A stretch of DNA of 64,000 bases from JAWKWA01 sp041397765 (GCA_041397765.1 JAWKWA010000016.1:1-64000); one strand, 5' to 3'. Shown: positions 35,069 to 44,057, numbered from the stretch's first letter. Notes: generated by a model from the sequence alone, not told the origin. Translations and numbers: made by a program.

Positions 35069-35422
35069 ATGCCGCGCTTCGTCGCCGTCTACACGATCAG
35101 GCGGCAAGATATTGCCGCGTTCCGGGCGCGTCCGAAATCCGAGCAGGAGGCGATCGACAAGGCCGGGTTGAAAGCATGGGAGGCGTGGAGCAAGCGCAAC
35201 GCTGCCGCCATCGTCGCGACCGATGTCATGGTGGGCAAGACGATGCGCGTCACCCGAACAGGAACAGCCGACGCCGAGAACCAGATCGCCGGCTTCGTGA
35301 TCGTCGAAGCCGCCGATATGGCTGCCGCGGCCGACCTCTTCAAGGACCACCCGCACATCACCGTGTTTCCCGGCGATGGCATCGACGTCATGCCGGTCGT
35401 GACGGGACCGCCAGAGTCGTAG
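35069..35422 (+). CDS. Small YCII-like protein
   Basis: 117 residues. The sequence has the alternating pattern of a ferredoxin-like YCII/YciI fold: a first strand MPRFVAVYTI, a basic helix (KSEQEAIDKAGLKAWEAW), a strand ENQIAGFVIVEAADM and a helix AAADLFKDHPHI. The C-terminal IDVMPVVTGPP is also typical of YCII-related small proteins. Function is unknown. Of two close ATGs, 35069 has the better spacing from AGGAG; the one at 35063 would leave almost none. It is convergent with the downstream MDR oxidoreductase. Confidence 0.68.
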   Translation: MPRFVAVYTIRRQDIAAFRARPKSEQEAIDKAGLKAWEAWSKRNAAAIVATDVMVGKTMRVTRTGTADAENQIAGFVIVEAADMAAAADLFKDHPHITVFPGDGIDVMPVVTGPPES

Positions 35423-35601
35423 CCATTCGGCTGCACAACCGGCGCCGCAAGCGTCGGAGCCAACTCCTGGGAGGTTCCTCCGGCACCCGATCGGCGCGAC
35501 CATCGGCTGCCACAATAGGTCACTGGTTTTCCCATCCGGCGCGTTGCCGGTCGAGGGATGCCGGCCAGGCTCCAACCGGACATCGCAGCGTCACCTGCGG
35601 C

Positions 35602-36609
35602 TCATCCGCCGATCTCGAGCACGATCTTGCCGGACATGCCGCCAGCCTCGAGCCGAGCGTGAGCGTCTGCCGCCCTGGCCAGCGGAAAGGTCTCGGCTAC
35701 CGTCACGCGCAGCTCGCCACCGGCCAGCCGGGGCATCAGGCGCTGGACGATGCCGGCCTGAAGGCGCAGCCGGTCCTCGAGGCCGAACCACAAGGGAGTC
35801 AGCATCATCACATTGTGGATCGTCAGGTTGCGATTGTAGGCACTGAGGTCACCGTCATCGGCGGGCGTCCCCATCAGGGTGACCACCCGGCCATAGGGCG
35901 CGACGGCCGCGAAGGTGCGTTGCAGGACCTGCGGGCCGACATTGTCGAACGCGACGTCGACGCCGCGGCCACCCGTCCAGTCCTCTGCCGCCGCCACGAA
36001 ATCCTCGTCGCGATAGTTGATGGAGCGCTCGCATCCGAGCGCTTCTACGAGCGCCGCCTTGTCGCCGGTGCTGACGGTTGCCGCGATGCGCGCGCCCTCG
36101 AGCCGTGCGATCTGTATGGCCATCTGGCCGGTGCCACCTGCGCCGCCGTGAACGAGCACCTGCTCGCCCGCACGCACGGCCGCGCGCTCAACGATCGCCT
36201 CCCAAGCCGTGATCGCCACCAGCGGGAATGCAGCGGCCTCGCGCATTTCCACGGCGTCGGGCAGGGGCGTGAGCAAGGCCTCGGGCACGACCGAAAACTC
36301 GGCATAGGTTCCCGGCGCGCCGCCGATACCGCCATAGCAGAAGCAGACCCTGTCGCCGGGCTTGACAGATGTCACGGTGCTGCCGACAGCCTCGACCACG
36401 CCGGCACCGTCGTGTCCGAGCACGACCGGGCCGTCCGACGCGATGTAGGTGCCAAGTGCCCGGAAGAAAGTGTCGGCGGGATTGAGCCCCGCCGCGCGCA
36501 TGCGGACAAGAACGTCGGACGGCCCCTTCGGCCAGCCGATCTCGATTTCGCGCGGCTGCAGCATCTGCGGACCGCCCACACCCGTCATCACCATGGCCAT
36601 CGCGCGCAT
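35602..36609 (-). CDS. NADPH:quinone reductase-like MDR oxidoreductase
   Basis: 335-residue medium-chain dehydrogenase/reductase. The GroES-like half contains GLNPADTFFR and GHDGAGVVEAVG. The nucleotide-binding half has the VLVHGGAGGTGQMAIQIA motif and the SINYRDEDF segment common in quinone oxidoreductases. The structural-zinc cysteine cluster is absent, which fits the zinc-independent QOR branch. The substrate is unknown; quinone or enal reduction is expected. It is transcribed away from the Crp-like pseudogene region. Confidence 0.88.
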   Translation of the reverse strand: MRAMAMVMTGVGGPQMLQPREIEIGWPKGPSDVLVRMRAAGLNPADTFFRALGTYIASDGPVVLGHDGAGVVEAVGSTVTSVKPGDRVCFCYGGIGGAPGTYAEFSVVPEALLTPLPDAVEMREAAAFPLVAITAWEAIVERAAVRAGEQVLVHGGAGGTGQMAIQIARLEGARIAATVSTGDKAALVEALGCERSINYRDEDFVAAAEDWTGGRGVDVAFDNVGPQVLQRTFAAVAPYGRVVTLMGTPADDGDLSAYNRNLTIHNVMMLTPLWFGLEDRLRLQAGIVQRLMPRLAGGELRVTVAETFPLARAADAHARLEAGGMSGKIVLEIGG

Positions 36610-36789
36610 CAGTCGGCTCCATCAGTTCCCTGGCAACGCCTCCATGCCGACTTCTGCGCGCCAACGACGCCCCGATCCCGATCAGATCGTCGGCACAAGA
36701 CTGGGCCGCGCAGCCGGCCTCTGTCACATGGTGCAAACTATGCGAGCCGCTGAAGTGTCAAGAAAATTCCATGAACGGCCTCTCCGTGC

Positions 36790-37245
36790 TCAGGTCGCCG
36801 GGTCATCTATCGCAGGCGTCGGTCGGGCAAGCTTGGTCAAGGCCGCGACATCGTCGATTTCGATGGCACTACCTTTGACCTTCTAGGGCACAAGTGAAGC
36901 GAACGAGCGTGACAACAGCTCGGGAGGCATGCCGGGTCGAGAGGCCAGGACTTTCTTCGCGAAGGGCAGCTCAAAGCGGTCAGCGCCACCGGGTTCTCGC
37001 CGGTGTGCCAATAGCCAGTTGGCGAGGCGCTCGAGGCCGGTCCTGAGTTTTTGGTTTTTCAGCTCCTTCATGACCACGCGATAAGAGTCCGCGAGATCCG
37101 ATGCGAGACAACGCCCGAATGCGGGATCCTCAGCGAAAGCCCGCCTCACCAAATCGGCAAGTAGCAGGAGAATTCTCGCGGCAGACAGTGATCGCGCGGA
37201 TTTCAGATAGACCCGATCGAGCACGACAGCTGCCATGATGAAGCA
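36790..37245 (-). pseudogene. Crp/Fnr-family regulator remnant with in-frame amber codon
   Basis: On the minus strand a Crp-like C-terminal half is readable: FIMAAVVLDRVYLKSAR, the dimer/hinge helix, KNQKLRTGLERLANWLL and the HTH LPFAKKVLASRPGMPPELLS. After RSFASLVP comes a TAG (36883-36885). In the same frame the usual tail continues as KVKGSAIEIDDVAALTKLAR to a TGA at 36790. The N-terminal cyclic-nucleotide-binding half is not recognisable upstream. The gene therefore lacks its N-terminus and carries a nonsense codon in or just after its DNA-binding domain. Confidence 0.75.
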
Positions 37246-37717
37246 CAGATGATTGCCGAGATTGCCACTACCCCTCGCGTCTTGACGCGCTTGCCAAAGC
37301 CCACTCCGCGTGCCCGTCTCGCGATGTAGGCGGCAATCTTGGACAGGTCGTGCGCGGCCAGACCATTCCCGAATTCGCGGAGGCTTTGACACGGCTGGAG
37401 GCGGCATCGGTTGCCGCCGAGCCTGACGAGACGCGGTACGGCTTCCACGTCGTCCCGATCGTCAATCCCTTCATCCGAATGTCCGCAGACGGCAAGTGGC
37501 CGGCCGACATTTGGCTGCGTCGGAACTGCCGCTTCTTGTCGTCCATGGATTTGTCCAACAGACATCGACAGCCGTCTCAATTCGATGGCGGCCATGGAAC
37601 GCCGCCGGGCGCGGCGAGTTACAGCCCTGACAAGCAGTTGATGGATCGCCGGCGCAACAGACGCAGTCTCTCTACGGAAGAGGCCAGCCGCGTCGGCACA
37701 GTAAGCAAGGGCTTTCG
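37246..37717. other. Degraded intergenic region
   Basis: 472 bp between the Crp remnant and the hemerythrin-like gene. Several short overlapping frames exist on both strands, none with a family match or good start. It may contain eroded N-terminal sequence of the Crp-like gene and the promoter of the downstream gene. Confidence 0.4.
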
Positions 37718-38875
37718 ATGGCGTCCCGCAAGCCGATAAAGAAATCGCGCGTCAAGAACGGTTCCGGTCTGCATTCCGAGCCCGTTGCCTTTCTCAAATC
37801 GCGCCACGAGGCAGTCCGCCAAAGTGCCGGCGAGATGGGCACATTCTCGATCAACAGGGAGAACCTCGAGAAGCTGCGCAGCTTTGGACTATTGTGGCTG
37901 TCTCTCGTCGATTTGAAATCGGAGTTCGTCTATCCTGCGCTCCAGCAGGAAAACCACTCCGAGCTGATCGAGGATGTCATCATCGAGAGCGATCTGGTGA
38001 CATTGCTCCTGGCGGATCTGGCGAGCCGCAGACTCGATGATCCATGGTTTCCGGCTGTCGTTCGCGCGCTGTTGAAGCATGCGCGCAGCGTGATCGACCT
38101 CGAGGAGAGCGATCCTGACGGCGTTTTTTCGACAAGCAGGACGGCGGAAGCGGACCTGAAGGAGCTTCGCGCCGTGCTGTCCAGCAAATCCGGAGCAGAG
38201 AATTCTGCCGAGGATGACTTCCGCGAACCCAGTCCCCGCTATCTGCGTGGCGGGACATCAACACGGTCGAAGGAGAATGACATGCGCGGTTACGAACGAG
38301 AGCGAGACGAAAGGGGCCGGTTCGTCGAGGACGACGATCATCGCGGCCGCCGCTTTGGCTCGCAAGGCCTTGGGCGCCATCGCGACGATCATGACGACGA
38401 GCACAGGCGCGACATGTACGAGAGCGACCGCGGCTATCGCAGCAGCAGCTACGAGCGGGACGATGATAGCTGGCATCGCGGTCGTCATGACGACGACGAC
38501 GACCGCAGATACGGCTACGGTCAAGCTTCTCGCCGCAACGACGACGATCGCCGCCGGTCGCGCTATCGTGAGGACGACGACTATCGCGGCAGCCGCCGCG
38601 GCAGCGGATGGTATGGCGATTCCGAAGGCCATTCCCGTGCCGCTCAGCGCGGCTGGGACAATCCCGATCACGGCCGCAGCGGTTGGTTCGGCGATTCCGA
38701 AGGGCATTCACGCGCCTCCGAGCGCGGCTGGGACAACCCCGATCACGGTCGTAGCGGTTGGTTCGGCGATCATGAGGGCCACTCGAGAGCCTCGCAACGT
38801 GGCTGGGATGATCGTCGCAGAAGCGACCGGTACCGTGACGAAGATGACGACTACCGTCGTCGGCGGCGTTACTAG
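37718..38875 (+). CDS. Hemerythrin-like domain protein with charged tail and 25-residue repeats
   Basis: 385 residues. Residues ~20-150 form a helical domain resembling hemerythrin/HHE proteins (VAFLKSRHEAVRQ, FVYPALQQE, RALLKHARSVIDLEES), but some iron ligands look missing (ESDLVT where EH is usual), so iron binding is uncertain. Residues ~185-295 are an extremely charged Asp/Arg/His/Tyr tract. The end carries three 25-residue repeats of type GWFGDSEGHSRASERGWDN, followed by an Arg/Tyr tail. Such repeat motifs occur in stress-induced proteins of rhizobia. The adjacent DUF892 ferritin-like and Ku genes suggest a stress role. The start at ATG 37718 is clear. Confidence 0.75.
   Translation: MASRKPIKKSRVKNGSGLHSEPVAFLKSRHEAVRQSAGEMGTFSINRENLEKLRSFGLLWLSLVDLKSEFVYPALQQENHSELIEDVIIESDLVTLLLADLASRRLDDPWFPAVVRALLKHARSVIDLEESDPDGVFSTSRTAEADLKELRAVLSSKSGAENSAEDDFREPSPRYLRGGTSTRSKENDMRGYERERDERGRFVEDDDHRGRRFGSQGLGRHRDDHDDEHRRDMYESDRGYRSSSYERDDDSWHRGRHDDDDDRRYGYGQASRRNDDDRRRSRYREDDDYRGSRRGSGWYGDSEGHSRAAQRGWDNPDHGRSGWFGDSEGHSRASERGWDNPDHGRSGWFGDHEGHSRASQRGWDDRRRSDRYRDEDDDYRRRRRY
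38606..38830 (+). repeat. 75-bp in-frame coding repeat, three copies
   Basis: Units begin at 38606, 38681 and 38756 (GGTTGGTTCGGCGATTCCG and variants), exactly 75 bp apart, encoding the 25-residue GWFGDSEGHSRAS...NPDHGRS module of the hemerythrin-like protein. Being in frame, the number could expand or contract without disrupting the gene. Confidence 0.85.
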
Positions 38876-38992
38876 CGGTCCGATGCCGACATTCGATGGT
38901 GTTTGCCGAATCCATGCGGGCCAATAGCCCTTTCGGCCCACAATACCGGCGCTGCAGCACCGATCAGAGAACTCGACGAGTGGAGAAGCATC

Positions 38993-39496
38993 ATGGCGCT
39001 GTTCTCGAGTGACATCAAGAATCTCGACGATCTTTTCGTTCACACGCTGAAAGACATGTATTACGCGGAGAACAGAATCTCCAAGTCGCTGCCGAACATG
39101 ATCTCGAAGGCCTCGGATGAGAAGCTTCGCAACGGCTTCGAGAAGCATCTCGACGAGACCCGCAGCCATGTCGAGCGTCTCGATCGGGTGTTCGGCCTCA
39201 TCGACCAGGCTCCGGAAGGCCTCGACTGTCCTGCCATCGACGGCATCATAGACGAGGCCGAGCAGGTAGCCAGCGAGGTCGGCGACAACAATGTGCTCGA
39301 CGCCGCATTGATTGCCTCGGCACAGGCCGTCGAGCACTACGAAATCACGCGCTATGGTTCCCTGGTCAGCTGGGCAAAGCAGCTCGGCCATGAGGAGGTC
39401 GCCAACCTGCTCCACCAGACCCTCGAAGAGGAGCGGGCGACAGACGAAAAGCTGACTCAGCTCGCCAAGTCTTCGATCAATCGCAGCGCTCAATAG
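38993..39496 (+). CDS. DUF892 (YciE/YciF) ferritin-like protein
   Basis: 167 residues. The opening LDDLFVHTLKDMYYAENRI is diagnostic of the YciE/YciF family, four-helix ferritin-like proteins induced by stress. Metal-ligand-like positions include DMYYAE, HLDETRSHVERL, QAVEHYEITRY and LEEERATDEKL. The biochemical function is unsettled. ATG 38993 follows GGAGAAGC; the open frame extends upstream but only this start gives the family N-terminus. It follows the hemerythrin-like gene by 117 bp and may be cotranscribed. Confidence 0.9.
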   Translation: MALFSSDIKNLDDLFVHTLKDMYYAENRISKSLPNMISKASDEKLRNGFEKHLDETRSHVERLDRVFGLIDQAPEGLDCPAIDGIIDEAEQVASEVGDNNVLDAALIASAQAVEHYEITRYGSLVSWAKQLGHEEVANLLHQTLEEERATDEKLTQLAKSSINRSAQ

Positions 39497-39886
39497 GGCC
39501 GGTCGGCCATGCACCACCCCTGTCCCGGTCCGCCCGAATGTATCGCGGATCGGGACACGGGTGCATCCGGCTCGATGCGCAGTTGAAGTTGATCGGGGGG
39601 AAGTGCCATCTCGCTGCCGCCGACCGCGATGCGCGTTTGAGATGGGCGGCGACAACGCTGCAGACCACGCGATCCGGCCATTGGCGCCCGGGCGCATGAA
39701 GTCTCACGACCGTTGTCAAGTTGCCACCCGTCGGCAATCCCCTATCGCCGGCGACGATGGTCGTACGCGGTGCGCCGACCGCACGTTGACATGTCGGGCC
39801 GAGGCATCGCGAACTTTTCGATGTCTGCCGCGTTTGGCACACAAGATAGTGTGGCTGCATCGGCCGCCAGCACCCGGTTTTGCGTC
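39497..39886. other. Intergenic region upstream of ku
   Basis: 390 bp with no recognised gene. The frame of ku is open upstream to 39713, but that part is not Ku-like. A promoter for the ku-ligD operon is expected here; I saw no confident regulatory motif. Confidence 0.4.
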
Positions 39887-40774
39887 ATGGCCAAACGACA
39901 TCGCGCCTATTGGAAGGGCTATTTGCGCCTCAGCCTCGTCACCATCGGGGTGGAAGTCTTCAGCGCCGTCGAAAGCAAGAGCGAGATCAGCTTCCGCCAG
40001 ATCCACAAGCCCTCGGGCAAGCGCGTCAATTACGAGAAGGTGGTGCAGGGCGTCGGTAAGGTGGAAAGCGCCGATATTGCCAAGGGCTTCGAGGTCGATA
40101 CCGACACCTATGTGATCCTCGAGTCCGAAGAGATCGACGCCTTGAAGCTGGAGAGCAAGAAGACCATCGACCTCGTGCAGTTCGTCGATGCCAAGGAGAT
40201 CGACTACCGTTTCTTCGAGCGTCCCTACTTCGTGGCGCCTGCCGACGCGCTGGCGGGCGAGGGCTATGTCGTGATCCGCGACGCCCTCGCAAAGACTGGC
40301 AAAGTCGGGCTGGCGCAGATCACGATCGGCGGGCGTGAGTGGCTGGTGGCGCTGGCGCCGATCGGCGACGGCCTCGTCATGGAGATGCTGCGCTACGTCG
40401 ACGAGTTGCGCGACCCGGCCGATTTCTTCACCGAGGTGCCAACGGCCAAGCCGCAAAAGGAGATGGTCGATCTCGCCTCACAACTCATCACGCAGAAGAG
40501 CTCGCCGTTCAGGGCGGATGCCTACCGCAACCACTACCAGGACGCGCTGAAGGCGCTGGTGCAGGACAAGATGCGCGGTGCCAAGGTAGTGGCGCACGAT
40601 GGGAGCGCGCGGCCGAGCGGCACCAACGTGATCGATCTGATGGAAGCCTTGAAGAAGAGCATCGGACAACCGGCCAATCCTGCGCCGCAATCACCGACCT
40701 CCCCGGCCGAGAAACCTTCGAAAAAGGCCCCCGCAGCCAAAGCCACCAAACCACGTAAGCGCAAGGCCTCCTGA
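39887..40774 (+). CDS. ku: Non-homologous end-joining protein Ku
   Basis: Homodimeric ring that binds DNA double-strand ends and recruits LigD. 295 residues, normal for bacterial Ku. The N-terminus RAYWKGYLRLSLVTIGVEVF is typical, followed by RQIHKPSGKRVNYEKVV, the IDLVQFVDAKEIDYRFFERPYF core block and a Lys-rich C-terminal tail (KKAPAAKATKPRKRK) as in other bacterial Ku proteins. ATG 39887 gives the expected start. The PE-POL gene begins 8 bp downstream, so this is the first gene of a ku-ligD operon. It is intact, unlike its partners. Confidence 0.95.
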   Translation: MAKRHRAYWKGYLRLSLVTIGVEVFSAVESKSEISFRQIHKPSGKRVNYEKVVQGVGKVESADIAKGFEVDTDTYVILESEEIDALKLESKKTIDLVQFVDAKEIDYRFFERPYFVAPADALAGEGYVVIRDALAKTGKVGLAQITIGGREWLVALAPIGDGLVMEMLRYVDELRDPADFFTEVPTAKPQKEMVDLASQLITQKSSPFRADAYRNHYQDALKALVQDKMRGAKVVAHDGSARPSGTNVIDLMEALKKSIGQPANPAPQSPTSPAEKPSKKAPAAKATKPRKRKAS

Positions 40775-40782
40775 CCAGACCC

Positions 40783-42389
40783 ATGCCCCGCCGCGGCTCC
40801 CAGCTTGCCGACTACCACACGAAGCGGGATTTCGCGCGGACGGGGGAGCCGAGCGGCGTCGGGGACAACCGGGTTGCCATCAGCCCCCACTTGCGGTTCG
40901 TCATTCAGAAACACGACGCGACGCGGCTGCACTACGACCTGCGGCTCGAAATCGGCGATGTGTTCAAGTCCTGGGCTGTGACGCACGGGCTGTCGCTCGA
41001 TCCCTCCGAAAAGCGCCTCGCTGTCGAGGTCGAGGACCATCCGCTGGCTTATGGCGACTTCGAGGGCACGATCCCGAAAGGCGAATATGGCGGCGGCACG
41101 GTCATGATCTGGGACCGTGGCTTCTGGGCGCCGGAAACCGATACGCCGATCCAGCAATCGCTGCGCGACGGTGAGCTGAAGCTCATCCTGGCGGGCCAGA
41201 AACTGCACGGCGGCTTTGTGCTCGTCCGCCTCAAACGTCGGTCGAGCGATCGCACCGAAAATTGGCTGATCATCAAGCATCGCGACCAGTGGGCGACGCC
41301 GGGCACAGACGACATCCTCGACCAGGACCGATCCGTAGCTTCCGGCCGAACAATGGAGACGATCGCGAACGGCAAGGGAAAGCCCGCGACGCCGTTCGTG
41401 ACAACGGGTCGCGATATCGCCGCCACGGCCCAATGGGACGCCGCGACATCGTCTCGTATCCGGCGCGAGACCGCCGCACGCAAGCAGGATGCAGGGCCGT
41501 CGATCGAAGCCCGCCTGCCACGCATGACCAATTCCGATCGCGTGCTCTGGCCGGGTGATCCTTCCATCACCAAGCGCGAGCTGGCCGAGTATCTGATCGC
41601 GGTCGCACCCCGTATGATGCGGCACCTTCACGGCCGCCCCTGCTCGCTGGTGCGTGCGCCCGACGGCATCGACGACGAGCACTTCTTTCAACGCCATCCG
41701 ATGCCCGGCCAACCCGCCTCGCTCGCAACCGTGAGGCTCGACCGACGGCACGCGCCCTACCTCGAAATCGACGACGCGCAGACGCTGGTCGATCTGGCTC
41801 AGTTCTCGGTCTGCGAGTTTCATCCCTGGAATTCGGCGCCCTTCCAACCGACCGTCCCGGGCGCCTGATCTTCGACCTCGACCCCGCACCGGATGTCGCC
41901 TTCGACACAGTGGTCGATGCCGCGCGAACAGTGCGGGACCGACTGAGCCGCCTGGGCCTGGCACCGTTCTGCAAGACAACGGGCGGCAAGGGGTTGCATG
42001 TCGTGGTGCCGCTCATCGAGGATGCTACCCTCGGCTGGGACCAGGCCAAGCTGTTTGCGCAAACCCTGGCAAGCCAACTCGCCCACGACTTTCCGGACCG
42101 CTTCCTGGTGTCGATGGCCAAGAAAAAGCGCTCTGGCCGCATCTTCATCGACTACCTGCGCAATGAGACGACGGCCACGGCGATCGCCCCGTTTTCACCT
42201 CGTGCGCGTACGGGAGCACCGGTGTCGATGCCGCTTGCATGGTCACAGGTCCGGCACGGGCTGGACCCAATGCGGTTCACGCTGCTCACCGTGCCGCACC
42301 TCCTTTCCCGATCGACGGCCTGGGCCGAATACGAGACCGGCGCGCGCCCGCTGCGTGACGCCATCGCAAAGCTGGTCGGCGGGACATGA
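40783..42389 (+). pseudogene. ligD: LigD phosphoesterase-polymerase gene, frameshifted
   Basis: Encodes the end-processing half of NHEJ LigD. The first part (frame of 40783) has the 3'-phosphoesterase domain (FVIQKHDATRLHYDLRLE, DFEGTIPKGEYGGG) and the start of the primase-polymerase domain (RVLWPGDPSITKRELAEY). It runs into a TGA at 41866-41868. One base is missing around 41859-41862: in the next frame the polymerase domain resumes as RLIFDLDPAPDVAF, through KTTGGKGLHVVVPL, to a stop at 42389. Repaired, the protein would be about 535 residues in PE-POL order. It abuts ku and overlaps the ligase gene by ATGA. Confidence 0.85.
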
Positions 42390-43349
42390 CACTCGCGTTC
42401 ACGCCCCCCAGCCTCGCATTGAGTGTCGCCAAGCCACCTGAGGGCGACCATTGGCTGCATGAGATCAAGTTCGACGGTTACCGCATTCAGGCCATCGTCG
42501 AAAACGGATCGGCACGCCTGATGACGCGATCGGGGCGCGATTGGACCATGCGGTTCGGCTCGCTGGCACGGGCTGTCGCTGCCCTCCCCGTCGCTTCGGC
42601 AGTCATCGACGGCGAGGCGGTAGTGCTCGATGGCAAGGGTGTCTCGCGCTTCGAGATGCTACAGGCCGAACTGAAGCTCGCCGCCAGTGACCACATCGTC
42701 CTGATGACCTTCGATCTCCTGCACTTGGATCACCACGATATAGGCCGCCGACCGCTCCTCGAGCGCAAGGCGTTACTGGTTGACATTTTCGCGCGCCGAT
42801 CACCCACGCACGGCCGCATCCATTTCGTCGACCACATGACTGGCAATGGCCGAAAGATGCTTGCCGAGGCCTGCATCATGGGCCTCGAAGGTATCGTCTC
42901 GAAGCGAGGCGATCGTCCGTATCGCTCTGGCCGCCACAGCGACTGGACGAAAACCAAATGCGCCAATCGAGCCCATTCATTGTCGTGGGCTACACCACAC
43001 AGAAAGACACGGACGCCTCGTCGGCGCCCTGTTGCTCGCCTACTACGAAGGGAATTCGCTTACCTATGCCGGCAGGGTTGGGACAGGATTCAAGGTCGAC
43101 GAGGCGCGAGCCATGGCTGACGGACTGGCGGCCATCTGCTCGCCACCGCCGATGTTCGCCCGGCCAATGAAGCCAAGTGAGTGCGCTGAGCTATCTGGAT
43201 TTCACCCGCCCTCAGAAGCGCAGATCGCCTGGCGTGACGTGACGTCGGACGGCTTGCTGCGTCATGCCACCTTCGAGCACTTTCGCACCGACATCGCCGT
43301 TCGTGACGTCCTTCGCCCCGAGGCGATGTGCAGAGTCGAGAACCTGTGA
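42386..43349 (+). pseudogene. ATP-dependent DNA ligase domain gene of LigD type, two frameshifts
   Basis: A separate ligase gene starts at ATG 42386, overlapping the PE-POL stop. The nucleotidyltransferase domain contains the adenylation lysine in EIKFDGYRIQA and GLEGIVSKRGDRPYRSGRH. Near 42968 one base is missing and reading moves to the frame encoding PFIVVGYTTQKDT. Near 43011 a second loss moves it to LVGALLLAYYEGNSLTYAG and the OB-fold, ending DGLLRHATFEHFRTD with a stop at 43349. As sequenced it cannot give a full ligase. In most bacteria this domain is fused to PE and POL, so the split is notable. Confidence 0.83.
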
Positions 43350-43518
43350 CGTTAAGCGTGACCTATGGAGCCGCCATGCCGAAGGCGTGCACTGGCACGA
43401 CGCTCCGCCCCGTCGCACAACCCTCCTGCAAGGGGCAATCAGCCGCAACCAGGGTGGTCGCCTTGAGCTGAAAGTGGTCCGAAGAAGTTGGGCAGGTCAG
43501 TCGCGCGAACGCCTGCAC

Positions 43519-43880
43519 CTCAACCGATCAGGCTCTCTGTCTCAGAGCGTCCGATTCACGCCATCGATGCTCGCGCGGACGTGCTCGCACCTCAACCGAT
43601 CAGGCTCTCTGTCTTAAGAGTTCGATCTACGCTTTCGATGCTCGCGCGGACGCTCGCACCTCAACCGATCAGGTTTCTCTGTCTCAGAGCCTGATTCACG
43701 CTTTCGGTGTTCGCGCGAACGCTCGACTCAAATCGATCAGGTTTTCGTCTTAAGAGTTCGATTCACGCTTTCGGTGTTCGCGCGGACGCTCGCACCTCAA
43801 CCGATCAGGCTCTCTGTCTCAGAGTCCGATCCACGCTTTCGATGCTCGCGCGGACGTCGCACCTCAACCGATCAGGCTCT
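43519..43880 (+). repeat. Tandem array of element A, about five units of ~69 bp
   Basis: The landmark CTCAACCGATCAGGCTCTCT recurs at 43519, 43591, 43660, 43727, 43796 and 43863 (spacings 72, 69, 67, 69, 67). Between these lies GAGTCCGATTCACGCTTTCG ATGCTCGCGCGGACG or a variant. Each unit is a copy of the dispersed palindromic element A, otherwise single here. There are no unique spacers, so this is not CRISPR. It lies between the broken ligase gene and the tRNA-Leu gene. The rest of 43350-43972 has no recognised gene. Confidence 0.85.
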
Positions 43881-43972
43881 ATCTGGCGCGGCAACGGTCA
43901 GCCAGGCATTAGCCAGCAGGATTTCGTTCAATTTTCATCAGAGCACGTCTAATTAACGTGTTGATTTTATTG

Positions 43973-44057
43973 CTTTCCCGGCCCGACTCGAACGGGGCAC
44001 GCCGTCGCCGGCAACAGATTTTGAGTCTGCCGCGTCTACCGATTCCGCCACGGGGGC
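43973..44057 (-). tRNA. tRNA-Leu (CAA anticodon), acceptor stem mismatched
   Basis: On the minus strand: acceptor 5' side GCCCCCG, D arm GCGGAATCGGTAGACGC, anticodon arm GCAGA-CTCAAAA-TCTGT with anticodon CAA, a class II variable arm GCCG-GCGA-CGGC and T loop TTCGAGT. All are typical of tRNA-Leu. The 3' strand, however, reads CGGGAAA then G, so the outer three pairs (1-72, 2-71, 3-70) do not form, where CGGGGGC would be expected. T-stem pair 49-65 is also C/C. CCA is not encoded. The gene may be a pseudo-tRNA or one whose 3' end was replaced. Confidence 0.8.

Noticed and set aside
43519..43880. Regular ~69-bp repeat array that could be taken for CRISPR
   Set aside because: The whole unit repeats with no unique spacers, no cas genes are near, and the unit is a dispersed intergenic palindrome.
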